This document shows, piece after piece, positions 25,796 to 35,284 of a DNA stretch of 64,000 nucleotides. The stretch comes from an uncultured Eggerthellaceae bacterium. Lineage in GTDB: Bacteria; Actinomycetota; Coriobacteriia; Coriobacteriales; Eggerthellaceae. The notes below the pieces were generated by a model that worked only from the letters and a program-made list of their open reading frames with translations, made no database searches and was not told where the DNA came from. How positions within the stretch are numbered: position 1 is the first letter of the stretch; each line of letters opens with the position of its first letter. The stretch spans positions 1 to 64,000 of the forward strand of contig CAUEBO010000001.1 of NCBI GenBank assembly GCA_958454405.1. The letters run 5' to 3'. A program made the translations under genes and the position numbers.

Positions 25796-25948
25796 CTATT
25801 TCTTCGCGGCGCCGATGCGGCAGATGGTGGTGCCGCAGTCAGGGCACGTGCCCTTCGTGATGGGCTTGCCGTTCTTCGTCGTGCCCTCGACCGGATCCTG
25901 CATGATCTTTTTGGCCTTGCATTTCACGCAATACGCTTCAATAGCCAT
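25796..25948 (-). CDS. DUF5679 small zinc-ribbon-like protein
   Basis: The 50-residue protein MAIEAYCVKCKAKKIM... has two Cys pairs (CVKC and CPDC) around a basic loop with TTKNGKPITKGTCPDCGTT, typical of DUF5679 proteins of actinobacteria and some phages. A zinc ribbon is likely; function is unknown, with nucleic-acid binding the usual guess. The ATG at 25946-25948 fits the family length; longer in-frame sequence upstream is not conserved-looking. It is monocistronic with its own terminator. Confidence 0.85.
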   Translation of the reverse strand: MAIEAYCVKCKAKKIMQDPVEGTTKNGKPITKGTCPDCGTTICRIGAAKK

Positions 25949-26089
25949 GGCTGCAAAACACCTCGCTGTTCTGTGGTTGGAGCAGGATAACCTGTCCTTC
26001 ATCTCTCAGTCTACTGCGCGCCGAAAAAATTGCGCACCTATGTAGTATACGGTAAACGCCGCTGTGCGCCCCCAGGCCTCCCCATCTGG

Positions 26090-29000
26090 TTATATATTCT
26101 TCAACAACTCCATAACAAAGTCGGCGTTGGCCCGCAGGGTCTCCTCATCGATGATCTCCATCATGTCGTTGGCCTGGGCGTAGAACGCAGGCTTCGCGCC
26201 GTCCATTCCAACCAGATGCATGGCTTGATGCCCCTGCTTCGAGGCGACGGAGGCCGCGCTGTCCTCCCACAGCAGCTGCGCCGATCCCACGCTCAGGCCG
26301 GTCGCCTGGGAAGCCTTTTTCACGTAGCGCTTCATGCGCGAAGACGTCTTGACCGAACGGTACGACCCTTCGCGCTCCACCATGCACAGCTCCCCGGCGC
26401 CAAGCGCATCGAGGTCGATGATGATCGAGCCGCGAAGATCCTGCTGATGCTCCTTCAAGAATGCGCGCATGCCCGCGTTCTTCGACAGGTCGGACCCCAG
26501 GGCCACGAACCATACCTCCGTGTTGATGTCCGGGTTCCGGAACTGGTACACCTGCTGCAGCTCATCCGACACATCGGGCTCTGCGGGGTACCCGTCGACG
26601 CCCGCCCCCTCGCCTTCGACGGCGAATCCGTCCGAAGCGGCCGGCATCTGCTCCATCCTCTTCGAGGAGAACGCCCCGCCCTGCCACGGGCGGCGTTCGT
26701 CGGAACCGTATCCATCCCCCTCGTCCGCATCGTTCGGGTCGAACCCGTCGTCGGCGAACTGGTCGGTCGAGCTTGCGAACGCATCGTCTTCGTAGGCGCC
26801 CTCGTCCTCGTCCCGGAAGCTCTCCCAGCCGCCGCGCTCGGCGCCGACGGAGCGCGCATCGAAGGTCTCGTCGACGTCGAGCCACTCCTGGGGGCTGGGC
26901 TCGGCTTCCTTGCCCTTCTTGCGGAAACGTCCGAACAGACGCTGGACGCGGGACTTCGGCATCTCCACGTACCCGGGACCGGCGTACGCCCCCGTCTCCG
27001 TGATGTTCTCCTCGTATGCCGAATCGTCGGCATCGTCCACGTAGATGTCCTCCGGGTCGACGTTCTCGAGCAGCTCGTCGCCCACCGGCGCGAACGATCC
27101 CGTCGCGCCGGCTGGCGCGAACGATCCCGCGGCGCTCACGTTCGAGGAGCCCTCGGCGCCGTCCGCCGGACGGATGGCTCCCGACAGAGACGGCAGCACC
27201 GCGCGCAGCGACGGCTTCTTCCCAGCAGCGGATCCGTCGGAAGCCGCCGCCGATTCGTCGGCGTCGGCGGCCTCGGACGACCCGACGTTGATGGAGGGCA
27301 GCATGGTGAGCAGGCTCTTGGCAGCGCTTTTGCCCGCCGTCTCCACATCGGCGAGGGGGGCGCGCTGCTTCGGCAGCTCGGTGATGGGCGTGAGATTGGC
27401 AGCCGACACGCCGATATCGGGAAGCTCGATGGGGCGGCGCCCGCTGGCGGAAGCCTCTTCGCGTCCCTGATCCTGGATGGCGACGGGCGCGATGCGGCCG
27501 CTTGCGTCGAGGGGGACGCCAGTCACGTCGACGCGCCGGTCCGTCCTCGGGCCGCTCTGGAACTGCGCGCGCGATTCCTCTTGCACTTTCTGGGGATCGA
27601 GGAACGAAGGCATGGGAACCTCGCGCGCGGCGGGCATGTCCTCAAGCCGCAGGTCGCTCACGTCGATGGGGGGCATGGCCTTCGTGGAAGCGGGATCGAC
27701 CGCCGCCTGCCGCGCGGCCTGGCCCTGCTCCGGCTGCTGCTCGGACGAGGCCGCAGCCGAGGGGGCGGCCATCGAAGATCCGCCTTCCCCCACGGGGCGC
27801 TGCGGCTCCGATTCGGCCGAAGCGCCCCATCGGGGAGCCTTCACTTCCTGGATGCCGTCGGCGGCGAACTCCAGGCCATCCTCAAGGCGCTTCTCAACCG
27901 CCATGTTCGCTTCGGCGAAATGGCCGGCGCTCTCATTGACCGCCGCATCGAGCGCCGATGCGTAGCGGGACCGCTGCACGGGCTTGTCCTCGTTGCGCGG
28001 CTTCTTCGCTTTCTCCTGGGCTTTCTTGAACCAGTCGGGAACGCCGTCCGACGAAGGCGCGTCGGCGGCGGAACGCTGCGGCGCGAAAGGAGCGGAAGCG
28101 GGCGCCTCGCCGGCGTCTTCTGCGGCAGCGGCCTCGGCGTTCGCCAAAGCCGCCTGCATCGTGTCGGGGGGAATCGTGGTGAGCGCCTCGCGCGTCTCGT
28201 CACGCAGCTCTCGGGCGGCTTCGTCCGAAGGCGCCGCAACGGGAGGCTCCTTCACCTGCACGAGGTTCTCGGCGAGGTCGGACGAGTACGTGTTGGCCAC
28301 CGGCTTGCCCGACAGGGCGGCCACGGCGGCCTTCGCGGCGGCGAGCCGGGCTTCGGGCGTCTGGGGGGCCGGCTCGGGAGGCTTCACGCTGGCCGCTTCG
28401 TACACGATCTGGGCCCCTTCGGGCACCAGGCCCTCCGAACGGGCTGCTTCCTCCCCGTGGACGACCGCCTGCTCGCGCGCGGCGAGCTCGGCTTCGCTCA
28501 CGCGGCCACGGCCGATGCGGCGTGCGGTTTCCAGCAGCACCGCGGTTCCCGCCGCGTTGCAGTTGGCCGCCTCGTTGTAGGCGGCCAGCTTGTGGAGCAG
28601 CGCGAATACGAGAAGGATGGCGATGGGAACGAGCGCGACCACGACGAGCACGTTCAGCACCGTGCCCGCGACGCCTGCATCGTTGAGGAAGATCACGTTG
28701 CGCAAGACGAGCAGGATCGGGAGCAGGACCATGGCGCCCAGCTCCACCCATTGCACAACGGGCAGTATGCTCAGCAGCGGCCCGTTCAACTCGGCGCGCA
28801 CCTTGCCGCTGTCGTAGTGCGCGACGAGAATCACCTTGCGGCGGCGCGATCCGCCGGCCTCGGCCGAAAAGCCCGGCTCGTACTTCGCCACCACGTTCTG
28901 GCTCACGCCGCGCGCGAAGGCCTTCGACAGCACGGGACGGTCGAGGGCCTCTGCGGCGAACAGGACGGCGGCGACAAGGGCGACCACGATCGAAGCCACG

Positions 29001-29239
29001 CCCAGCACCGGCAGGAACAGGGCCAGCGCCGACACCACGAGCGCGCAGAGGCAGCACAGGACGCGCGGGGCGTCGCTGTTCGGCGCGCCTCCGAAATCCT
29101 CGATAGCGGCCGAAAGGCCGGCGTCTTTCTGCATCTGCTCGGTTATGTACAGCGCCGCTTGCTGCTCTTCTTCGGTGCCTGCGGGACGGGGTCCGATTTC
29201 CTGGGACAGATATGCGACGTGATCGAGTAATTCCGGCAT
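26090..29239 (-). CDS. Degenerate M28-peptidase-like membrane protein with a large disordered insertion
   Basis: About 1049 residues from ATG 29237-29239. The N-terminal part has M28 features: an early PRPAGTEEEQQAALYI, two TM helices, LVAHYDSGKV (HxDS metal site), two more TM helices and NEAANCNAAGTAVLLETARR, where the usual metal-bridging Asp is Cys. A ~500-residue acidic, low-complexity region follows (~330-850), then FVALGSDLSKNAGMRAFL, where the usual catalytic Glu pair is Ser-Asp, and a C-terminus lacking the final His. It is therefore probably not an active peptidase. It is the third gene after dinG and a coiled-coil membrane protein. Confidence 0.7.
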   Translation of the reverse strand: MPELLDHVAYLSQEIGPRPAGTEEEQQAALYITEQMQKDAGLSAAIEDFGGAPNSDAPRVLCCLCALVVSALALFLPVLGVASIVVALVAAVLFAAEALDRPVLSKAFARGVSQNVVAKYEPGFSAEAGGSRRRKVILVAHYDSGKVRAELNGPLLSILPVVQWVELGAMVLLPILLVLRNVIFLNDAGVAGTVLNVLVVVALVPIAILLVFALLHKLAAYNEAANCNAAGTAVLLETARRIGRGRVSEAELAAREQAVVHGEEAARSEGLVPEGAQIVYEAASVKPPEPAPQTPEARLAAAKAAVAALSGKPVANTYSSDLAENLVQVKEPPVAAPSDEAARELRDETREALTTIPPDTMQAALANAEAAAAEDAGEAPASAPFAPQRSAADAPSSDGVPDWFKKAQEKAKKPRNEDKPVQRSRYASALDAAVNESAGHFAEANMAVEKRLEDGLEFAADGIQEVKAPRWGASAESEPQRPVGEGGSSMAAPSAAASSEQQPEQGQAARQAAVDPASTKAMPPIDVSDLRLEDMPAAREVPMPSFLDPQKVQEESRAQFQSGPRTDRRVDVTGVPLDASGRIAPVAIQDQGREEASASGRRPIELPDIGVSAANLTPITELPKQRAPLADVETAGKSAAKSLLTMLPSINVGSSEAADADESAAASDGSAAGKKPSLRAVLPSLSGAIRPADGAEGSSNVSAAGSFAPAGATGSFAPVGDELLENVDPEDIYVDDADDSAYEENITETGAYAGPGYVEMPKSRVQRLFGRFRKKGKEAEPSPQEWLDVDETFDARSVGAERGGWESFRDEDEGAYEDDAFASSTDQFADDGFDPNDADEGDGYGSDERRPWQGGAFSSKRMEQMPAASDGFAVEGEGAGVDGYPAEPDVSDELQQVYQFRNPDINTEVWFVALGSDLSKNAGMRAFLKEHQQDLRGSIIIDLDALGAGELCMVEREGSYRSVKTSSRMKRYVKKASQATGLSVGSAQLLWEDSAASVASKQGHQAMHLVGMDGAKPAFYAQANDMMEIIDEETLRANADFVMELLKNI

Positions 29240-29296
29240 ACGCTTTGCCTTTCGTTCCTTGGAGATTCTGCAAGGCACATATTGTGCAAGTATACG

Positions 29297-30670
29297 CTAT
29301 TTACTTGCTGCACCCAAATAATCACGAATAAAAGCGTCGGCCGTTCCAGCTTGTGAACGTGCTGTTGAATAAGCATTTCGCAGCTCGCCCGTCGCGCTCT
29401 CGTACGCGTAGAAAACCACGGACGACGGCTCGCTCGGAAGCTGTTCCGCGAGCGCGGCGGCTTCGGCGTCGGCGACGTTGTACGCGTCGTTTTGAGCAGC
29501 GGCCTGCACCTTGTCCCTCGCCAGGAACGCATCGTCTGAAGCGAGCGCGTACCCGAGCGCTTCCACCCGCTTGTCGATGTAGGCGGAAACGGCCGACAGG
29601 TCGGCTTCGGCGTAGGCCGCCTCCGCCTCGTCCAGCTCGTCGCGCGCCGATTCCAGCGCCGCCAGAGCCTGGTTGGTCGCGTCTTTGGAAGCCTGCACGT
29701 GCTCCACCGTGGTCTCGGCCACGAGCGCGGCGGCCGTTCGGGCCAGCTCGTCGGCTTCCAGCAGGTGTGACCACGCCGCATCCACATGGTCGGCGCACTG
29801 CTGGGCGGATGCGGAGGCGGCCACCAGCTGCGCGCCCGTCTCTATCAGCGTCCGGCGGGCCGCGATGGCCGCAACCACCTGGTTGGCGGCTTCCTTGTCC
29901 CGCGACGCGCGCAGATCGGCCGAAGCCGCCCGCGCTTTCCCATCGGCGTCGGCGAGGATGGAGCTCGCAGCGTCCAGCTGCTCCTCAAGCGCCGAACGCT
30001 TTTCGGCGGCGCCTTCCTCGAAGGGATGTTCCACCACGTCGTCCAGAACGTGCAGGGTCGCGTCGGTTTGCGAGACCAGCCCGATCGAATCGTCAAGCTG
30101 GCCGACGTTTTCCTGGTGGTTCAGGTAGTCTTGGTACAGGTAGGCGCCGCCGGCGCCCAGCAGGCCCACCGACACCACCGCAACGACAGCCGCGCCCACG
30201 ATGCGGCTCAGCCGCCGCCGTGCCTTGCGGCGCGCTATCTCCTCCTCGGGCGATCGGGCCGCCGAGCGGGTTTTCGCAGACGCGGCCGGCGTCGCCCGCC
30301 CGGCTTCGAGCGCACTCGCCGCGTTTGCAGCGCGCCGTACGTCGCGGCCGGCGGTTCCGGATCCGGCGTCGGAGCCTATCACGCCGAACGTCACGGGCGG
30401 TTCGTCCTCGTCCACCGAAACGAAGTCGCCCGTGGACAGATGCAGGCCGCGCGCCTTCGTCGGGGTCGCGATCGGCTTCTTGTGCCGCCCGGGAAGCGTG
30501 AAGAGCGTGATGCGCCCGAACAGCGGGCCGCGCTTCTCCTCACCCGCATCCTCGCTGTCAAGAGCCTGCTTGGCCGCATCGAGCACGCTGAACGATATCT
30601 CGTTGGACGTGCCGACGGTATGCCGCTTGATATGCGCCGCGCGCGTTATCTTGTCTTCGAGCTTGCCCAT
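29297..30670 (-). CDS. Single-pass membrane protein with long extracytoplasmic helical domain
   Basis: The 457-residue protein has a basic cytoplasmic N-terminus (~1-150, including EEEIARRKARRRLSR), one TM helix (~153-175, IVGAAVVAVVSVGLLGAGGA) and a long Ala/Glu/Asp-rich helical region (~185-440) with heptad-like spacing, consistent with a coiled coil or helical bundle outside the membrane. The family was not recognised. It is 24 bp after dinG and 57 bp before the M28-like gene, so the two membrane proteins are probably made together. Confidence 0.65.
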   Translation of the reverse strand: MGKLEDKITRAAHIKRHTVGTSNEISFSVLDAAKQALDSEDAGEEKRGPLFGRITLFTLPGRHKKPIATPTKARGLHLSTGDFVSVDEDEPPVTFGVIGSDAGSGTAGRDVRRAANAASALEAGRATPAASAKTRSAARSPEEEIARRKARRRLSRIVGAAVVAVVSVGLLGAGGAYLYQDYLNHQENVGQLDDSIGLVSQTDATLHVLDDVVEHPFEEGAAEKRSALEEQLDAASSILADADGKARAASADLRASRDKEAANQVVAAIAARRTLIETGAQLVAASASAQQCADHVDAAWSHLLEADELARTAAALVAETTVEHVQASKDATNQALAALESARDELDEAEAAYAEADLSAVSAYIDKRVEALGYALASDDAFLARDKVQAAAQNDAYNVADAEAAALAEQLPSEPSSVVFYAYESATGELRNAYSTARSQAGTADAFIRDYLGAASK

Positions 30671-30694
30671 GGTTCCCGCGCCGAAGACGAGGCG

Positions 30695-33600
30695 CTACGC
30701 GCCGTTTCCGCGGGCCAGCTCCTCCGCGATGGCCGCCGCGGGCAGCACTTTGATGGTGCGGCTGGGCAGCGAGTTGAGGAACGCCTTGCCGTAGCTTTTC
30801 GTGACCAGCCTGCGATCCGCCAGGATGAGCACGCCGGAGTCGTCGGCCTTTCTGATAAGGCGGCCCGCCGCCTGCTTCGTTTCCAGCACGGCAGCCGGCA
30901 ACACGTAGCGCCGCCAGGCCTGATCGTCGCGGGCCGCCCGTTCGCAGGAAAGCGGGTCGGTGGGCTTCGAGAACGGCAGCTTCGGGATGACCACGCCCTT
31001 GAGCGTGGCCCCGGGCGCATCGAAGCCTTCCCAGAAGCTCTTCAACGCGAAGAGCGACAGGTGCTCGTCGGCCAGGAAATCGTCGCGCAGGCCCTTCACC
31101 GACACGCCCCATTTCTGGCACACGACGCGCAGCTCGTCCTCCTTGAGCTGCGGCTGCACCTCATCGAAGCACCGCTCCATTTCGCGGCGGTTCGTGAACA
31201 GGGTCAGCAAAGAGCCCTGTTGGGCCCGATGCACGTCCACCAGCAGCCGTTGCAGGGCGGGAAGGTACGCCGCATCGTTCGGCTCCGGCATGTCGCTTGC
31301 CACGTACACCGTCATCTGGGCGTCGAAGTCGTAGCTGGAGTCGAGCTTGCACGCCCGGCAGACCGACTGCTCCGACGTGTTCAGTCCCAGCGCGCTCTCG
31401 AACGCGTCGAAGCGTTCGTCCACGGCCAGCGTCGCCGACGCGAACACCACCGAATGGGCGCGCGCGAACAGCGTTTCGTTCATCGCCTCGCCCACGTTGA
31501 GGATGAGCGCTTCGAACTTCTCGGCGACGCGGTCCTTCTTGCGGTTGAGCGTAGCGGCGTACGCATACGTCTCGGGCGCATCGACCAGGATGACCTGGGC
31601 CGCGTTGATCTGGCTTTTCAGCTCCATGGCGATGGAGGCCACTTCGCGCTGCACTTCGGCCGCGCCGTCGACGCCTTCCAAGTACCCGACGAGTTCCTGG
31701 CAAGCGGTTACCAGCTTCTCCGCCGCGTCCACCATGGCGCGCCCGAACGAGACCACCTCCCCGAACGTCGCGCTGCGCCGGATGTCGTCGTTGATCCACA
31801 GATCCACGGTCTCGTAGTTCCGTCCGCGCTTGTTCTGGTCGAAGAACAGCAGGTCCTTCATATGCCCCACGAACTCGCGGGCCGAAGCCGCATACGCGGT
31901 TCCGGCGGCGCGGGCCTTCGCGGTGAGCGCGTAGAACAGCGTGGCGCCCTCGCTTTCCGCAGGCGCAACCACGCGGCGCTCCGCGCGGGCGAACACGTTG
32001 CGCGACGCTTCGGCGTCGTCGACGCGGTTGGCGATGCGCACGATGTCGTCGGCCGCGAGCGAAAGCGAGAACGCGCGGCGCGCCTCGGCTTCGGCTCCAT
32101 GGGCCTCGTCCACCGTCCAGTAACGGATCGGCGGCAGCAGGCCCCCGTCGGCCACGAGGTCGCAGAACAGCAGGCTGTGGTTCGTCACCACGATGTCCGA
32201 CGCCTCGGCGCGGCGGCGCGAGCCGTGCACGAAGCACGACGTTCCATAGTACGGGCACTTCCGGCGCAGGCAGTCGTGGCTCGTCGTGGTTATCGCGCGG
32301 CGCGGCAGCACGCGGTAGTCTATCTTGAGCCCGTCCATGTCGTCGTATTCGGTCTGCTCGATGTACGAGAGCAGCGCCGCGAGCGCGGGCGCCTGCGGCT
32401 GCTCCTTCCCGGCGACGAGCCTGGTTTGGGGCCCATCGGAGGCGATGCGGTCGACCCGGCGCAGGCAGGGGTAGTGGGAGAAGCCTTTGAGCGGGGCGAA
32501 CGTCAACGCGGGCCGCGCGGGGTCCTGCTGGGCCAGGGCCTGGGCCAAGGCGGGCAGCTCGTGGTAGACCAGCTGGTCAAGCAGCGTGTTCGTCTTGGTG
32601 GCCACGCCCACGACGATGCCGTTCGCTTGGGCGGTCAACGCAGAGGGAACCAGGTAGGCCATGGATTTTCCCACGCCCGTGCCCGCTTCCACCATAAGGT
32701 TCTCCGAAGCGGCGAACGCATCGCGCACCGCCTCCGCCATGGCCAGCTGCTCGGCGCGCGGCTCGAAATCCCCGTACAGCGACCCGACCAATCCCGATTC
32801 GGAGAACGCTTGCTCGATGTCGTCGGGAGTTGGGAACACCAGGTCGCGCAGCGGATCCGCGGCGACGTCGTCGGCGTCGAGCTTCTTGGGCTGCTCCGTT
32901 TTGCCCAGGCGGTCCCGCCGCAAACCGCGCACCGAGAAATGCAGGTCGGCAAGGCCGATGCCCTCGGCGATGCACGCCAGGCCGTCGGAAGCTTCCGGCG
33001 CTTTGAGCGCTTGCGCCGCATCGGCAGCGGGCGCAGCGAGCGCAGCGGGAGCAGTGGGCGCCGCATCCGCAGCGGGCGCCGATGTTTCACGTGAAACATC
33101 GCCTTCGCCGGCCTGCTCGGCTGCGCGGCGGTACGCGTCGGCGAACTGGGAGAACACGACTTGCGTGGACCACTGGCCCGGTTCCGCCAAACGCGCGATC
33201 TCGCACACGAGCGCCGGAGGCATCGCGGCCACGCCGGCCAGCAGGATGCGCAGGATCGCGCAGGTGGCTTCAACGTCCGCATCCGCGCGATGGGTCGAAA
33301 GCGGAGCGCCGAATGCGCGGACCAGGTCCAGAAGCCGATGGGACGTCATGCGGGGCAGCGCGATGCGGGCCAGGTCGAGCGAGTCGATCCAGACGTTCTC
33401 GAGCAGCGGGTAGCCGCTCGGATGGCGCGTCGTGAACGTGCGGTCGAAGTCGACGTTGTGGGCGACGATCTTCGAGGTGCCGACGAACGCCGCAAGGCCG
33501 GCGAGTGCTTCGGACGGAGACGGGGCGTCGGCCACGTCCTCGTCATGGATGTCGGTCAGGCGGGCCACGTCTTCCGGGATGGGCTTTCCGGGGTTCACGA

Positions 33601-33850
33601 ACGTGACGAACCAGTCCGTGATCTGGCCTTTTTCCATACGGGCAGCAGCTATCTGCGTCAACTCGTCATGATGGTACGAGAATCCGGTCGTCTCCGTGTC
33701 CAACACGACAAGATCGCGGTCCAGATCCCCGAAATCGGCAGCGGCGGCGATGTCCGGCAGCGAGGCGTACCGCACGCGGATAGCTTCGGGAGTCCCGTCG
33801 CTTATGAAGCTTTGCAGGGTATCGGGCCCCTGCGCGTTTTGATTTTCCAT
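30695..33850 (-). CDS. dinG: DinG-type helicase with N-terminal DnaQ-like exonuclease domain
   Basis: About 1051 residues. Residues ~40-205 form a DEDD exonuclease (DTETTG, IVAHNVDFD, HRADADVEAT). Then come helicase Walker A (EAGTGVGKSMAYLVP), the DEAH box (VDEAHG), and iron-sulfur cysteines spaced C-x4-C-x5-C (CLRRKCPYYGTSC) as in E. coli DinG. It should unwind DNA, including R-loops, with linked 3' nuclease activity. The linker between the domains is Ala/Pro-rich and contains a parS site encoding DVSRETS. The start at ATG 33848-33850 has a weak ribosome-binding site; ATG 33872-33874 is an alternative. It leads a three-gene leftward operon. Confidence 0.9.
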   Translation of the reverse strand: MENQNAQGPDTLQSFISDGTPEAIRVRYASLPDIAAAADFGDLDRDLVVLDTETTGFSYHHDELTQIAAARMEKGQITDWFVTFVNPGKPIPEDVARLTDIHDEDVADAPSPSEALAGLAAFVGTSKIVAHNVDFDRTFTTRHPSGYPLLENVWIDSLDLARIALPRMTSHRLLDLVRAFGAPLSTHRADADVEATCAILRILLAGVAAMPPALVCEIARLAEPGQWSTQVVFSQFADAYRRAAEQAGEGDVSRETSAPAADAAPTAPAALAAPAADAAQALKAPEASDGLACIAEGIGLADLHFSVRGLRRDRLGKTEQPKKLDADDVAADPLRDLVFPTPDDIEQAFSESGLVGSLYGDFEPRAEQLAMAEAVRDAFAASENLMVEAGTGVGKSMAYLVPSALTAQANGIVVGVATKTNTLLDQLVYHELPALAQALAQQDPARPALTFAPLKGFSHYPCLRRVDRIASDGPQTRLVAGKEQPQAPALAALLSYIEQTEYDDMDGLKIDYRVLPRRAITTTSHDCLRRKCPYYGTSCFVHGSRRRAEASDIVVTNHSLLFCDLVADGGLLPPIRYWTVDEAHGAEAEARRAFSLSLAADDIVRIANRVDDAEASRNVFARAERRVVAPAESEGATLFYALTAKARAAGTAYAASAREFVGHMKDLLFFDQNKRGRNYETVDLWINDDIRRSATFGEVVSFGRAMVDAAEKLVTACQELVGYLEGVDGAAEVQREVASIAMELKSQINAAQVILVDAPETYAYAATLNRKKDRVAEKFEALILNVGEAMNETLFARAHSVVFASATLAVDERFDAFESALGLNTSEQSVCRACKLDSSYDFDAQMTVYVASDMPEPNDAAYLPALQRLLVDVHRAQQGSLLTLFTNRREMERCFDEVQPQLKEDELRVVCQKWGVSVKGLRDDFLADEHLSLFALKSFWEGFDAPGATLKGVVIPKLPFSKPTDPLSCERAARDDQAWRRYVLPAAVLETKQAAGRLIRKADDSGVLILADRRLVTKSYGKAFLNSLPSRTIKVLPAAAIAEELARGNGA
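33080..33101. other. parS site 2 (core 33083-33098) inside dinG
   Basis: Exact parS core with 3 extra symmetric base pairs per side. It lies in the dinG linker and is translated as VSRETS. Confidence 0.9.
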
Positions 33851-33972
33851 ACCGATCAGCCTATCATCTATCATAGGATCGCACAAACCCAAAACACGGT
33901 GAATACACGTGTGCGGAAGGCCCGTCCCGTAGGGCTTCGCACGCGCAGCCAAACGAAGAAGGGGAACCGTCC

Positions 33973-34617
33973 ATGCAGGCAGAGCGCTATTTCGGCACCT
34001 ATGCTCGATTCGAGACCGCCTCGAAGAGGGAGGCGGCCGCTTTGCTAGGCGCAGACAACCTCGTGGGAGACTCGTTCGACATCGTGTTCGAGACGGAGGA
34101 CGGTTCCACGGTCGCCTGGTTGAGGAACCGCTTCGGAGGCATGATAGGCTATCTCGACCAGGACCTTTCGCGCAAGCTCAACGTGCTATCAGCCCGAGGG
34201 TGGAGCCTGAATGCCGTGCTTTCCTTCGTCGCCTTCACCGACACGCCGAAGCCGGGCTTTTATTGGGGCCAAGTTGCTGTCATGTGCTTCGACAAGAAGC
34301 ATCAGCAGGAATTCGACCAGTTCGTCGAGGGCGTGTCGAAGCGCCTTGCAGGCGGCGTGCGCCCCGATATCGCGCTGGGAGAGCAAGGCGTCGGCAAGGT
34401 CATCTCCAGCAAAGGCTCCTGGACACCGAAGGACACGGTGAAGCTTCCGGGGAAAGAAGAAGGCACGGCAATCGTCAAAGACAGCAGAAAGCTATCCGAA
34501 AAGCTCATCGAACAAAGCCGGCAGGGCAACAAGGGATGCTATGCGGCCAGCTGGGGCCTGCTTCTCGTCATCATTGCAGGAGCATTGTTCGGACTCAAAT
34601 CCTGCGGCGTGTTCTGA
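33973..34617 (+). CDS. Hypothetical protein with C-terminal membrane anchor
   Basis: The 214-residue protein has a soluble alpha/beta-looking N-terminal domain (TYARFETASKREAAALLGAD, DSFDIVFETEDGSTVAWLRN, GYLDQDLSRKLNVLSARGW) and a single C-terminal TM helix (WGLLLVIIAGALFGLKS), so it is probably tail-anchored facing the cytoplasm. The first 75 residues resemble HIRAN-like folds (compact strand-rich, with RNRFGGMIGYL), but this is weak. It is divergent from dinG with GAAGGGGAACC before the ATG. Confidence 0.65.
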   Translation: MQAERYFGTYARFETASKREAAALLGADNLVGDSFDIVFETEDGSTVAWLRNRFGGMIGYLDQDLSRKLNVLSARGWSLNAVLSFVAFTDTPKPGFYWGQVAVMCFDKKHQQEFDQFVEGVSKRLAGGVRPDIALGEQGVGKVISSKGSWTPKDTVKLPGKEEGTAIVKDSRKLSEKLIEQSRQGNKGCYAASWGLLLVIIAGALFGLKSCGVF

Positions 34618-35284
34618 CCCCTCCCCCGCACCCCCCTCCCTTTTTCTCGTGTCGGCTTTTTCGGCGGGAAATTTTCGTCAGGAAATTTTCCCACGCGATG
34701 GAGTGGGAATGGAGCCGTATTTGAAGACTGAGTTTGAATGACGGGAACGTAGTGTCCATCACTGACGTGATCGTGGAACTTCGGGAAACTCTTGTCCTAC
34801 CCGAAGGAATCGCACACTGCCCCAGGAAAGCCCTATGCATGGCAGCGAAGAGCACGGCTCGGCACCAAAGGAGTCTTGGGCCTTTCGAGTCCGCGACCTC
34901 TGCTGCTGCACAAAGGCGAGCGTCCTCCGAATACGTTCTCTGCAGACGTTTTCGAAACGAAACCGCAAAAGGTTCCGCAAAGTCAGCACGAACACCCCGC
35001 TAGAACATCTGCAAGGAATGTTTCACGTGAAACATTCCTTGCAACTCCCGAATTCGATGGAGGCCCAACGCTCAATCACGCCCATCTCGCGCCCATGCGC
35101 TTCGAAACGAATTCACCTGCGCCATATGCCGAATCACGAGAACAGCGCCTTGGCTTTCCCCACTCCGCTTTCTTATGCCTTCCTTCAGAAAACCCTGCTG
35201 AAGACGCGGAAACGGCCTGCGGAGCGGAGGCGGCCTTTGCGCAACGCCCGCGACACGCGTTCCAACCGCTCAGGGCCGGTTCGC
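34618..35284. other. Non-coding convergent region with a parS palindrome
   Basis: The 667-bp gap lies between two converging genes. It begins with a C-rich tract (34618-34640), has a repeated GGAAATTTTC motif (34667-34690), and contains parS site 3. Short open frames here have no coding character. Confidence 0.5.
35010..35043. other. parS site 3 (core 35019-35034) in a 34-bp palindrome
   Basis: Exact core with 9 extra symmetric base pairs per side, between two convergent genes. Confidence 0.92.

Noticed and set aside
26030..29230. Very long plus-strand open frame (over 1000 codons) opposite the M28-like gene
   Set aside because: It is the antisense shadow of a GC-rich gene: no ribosome-binding site, Arg/His/Gly-rich composition and no domain.
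29786..33094. Plus-strand open frame of ~1100 codons opposite dinG and the coiled-coil gene
   Set aside because: It crosses two real genes on the other strand and has shadow-type composition; it ends in the dinG linker.
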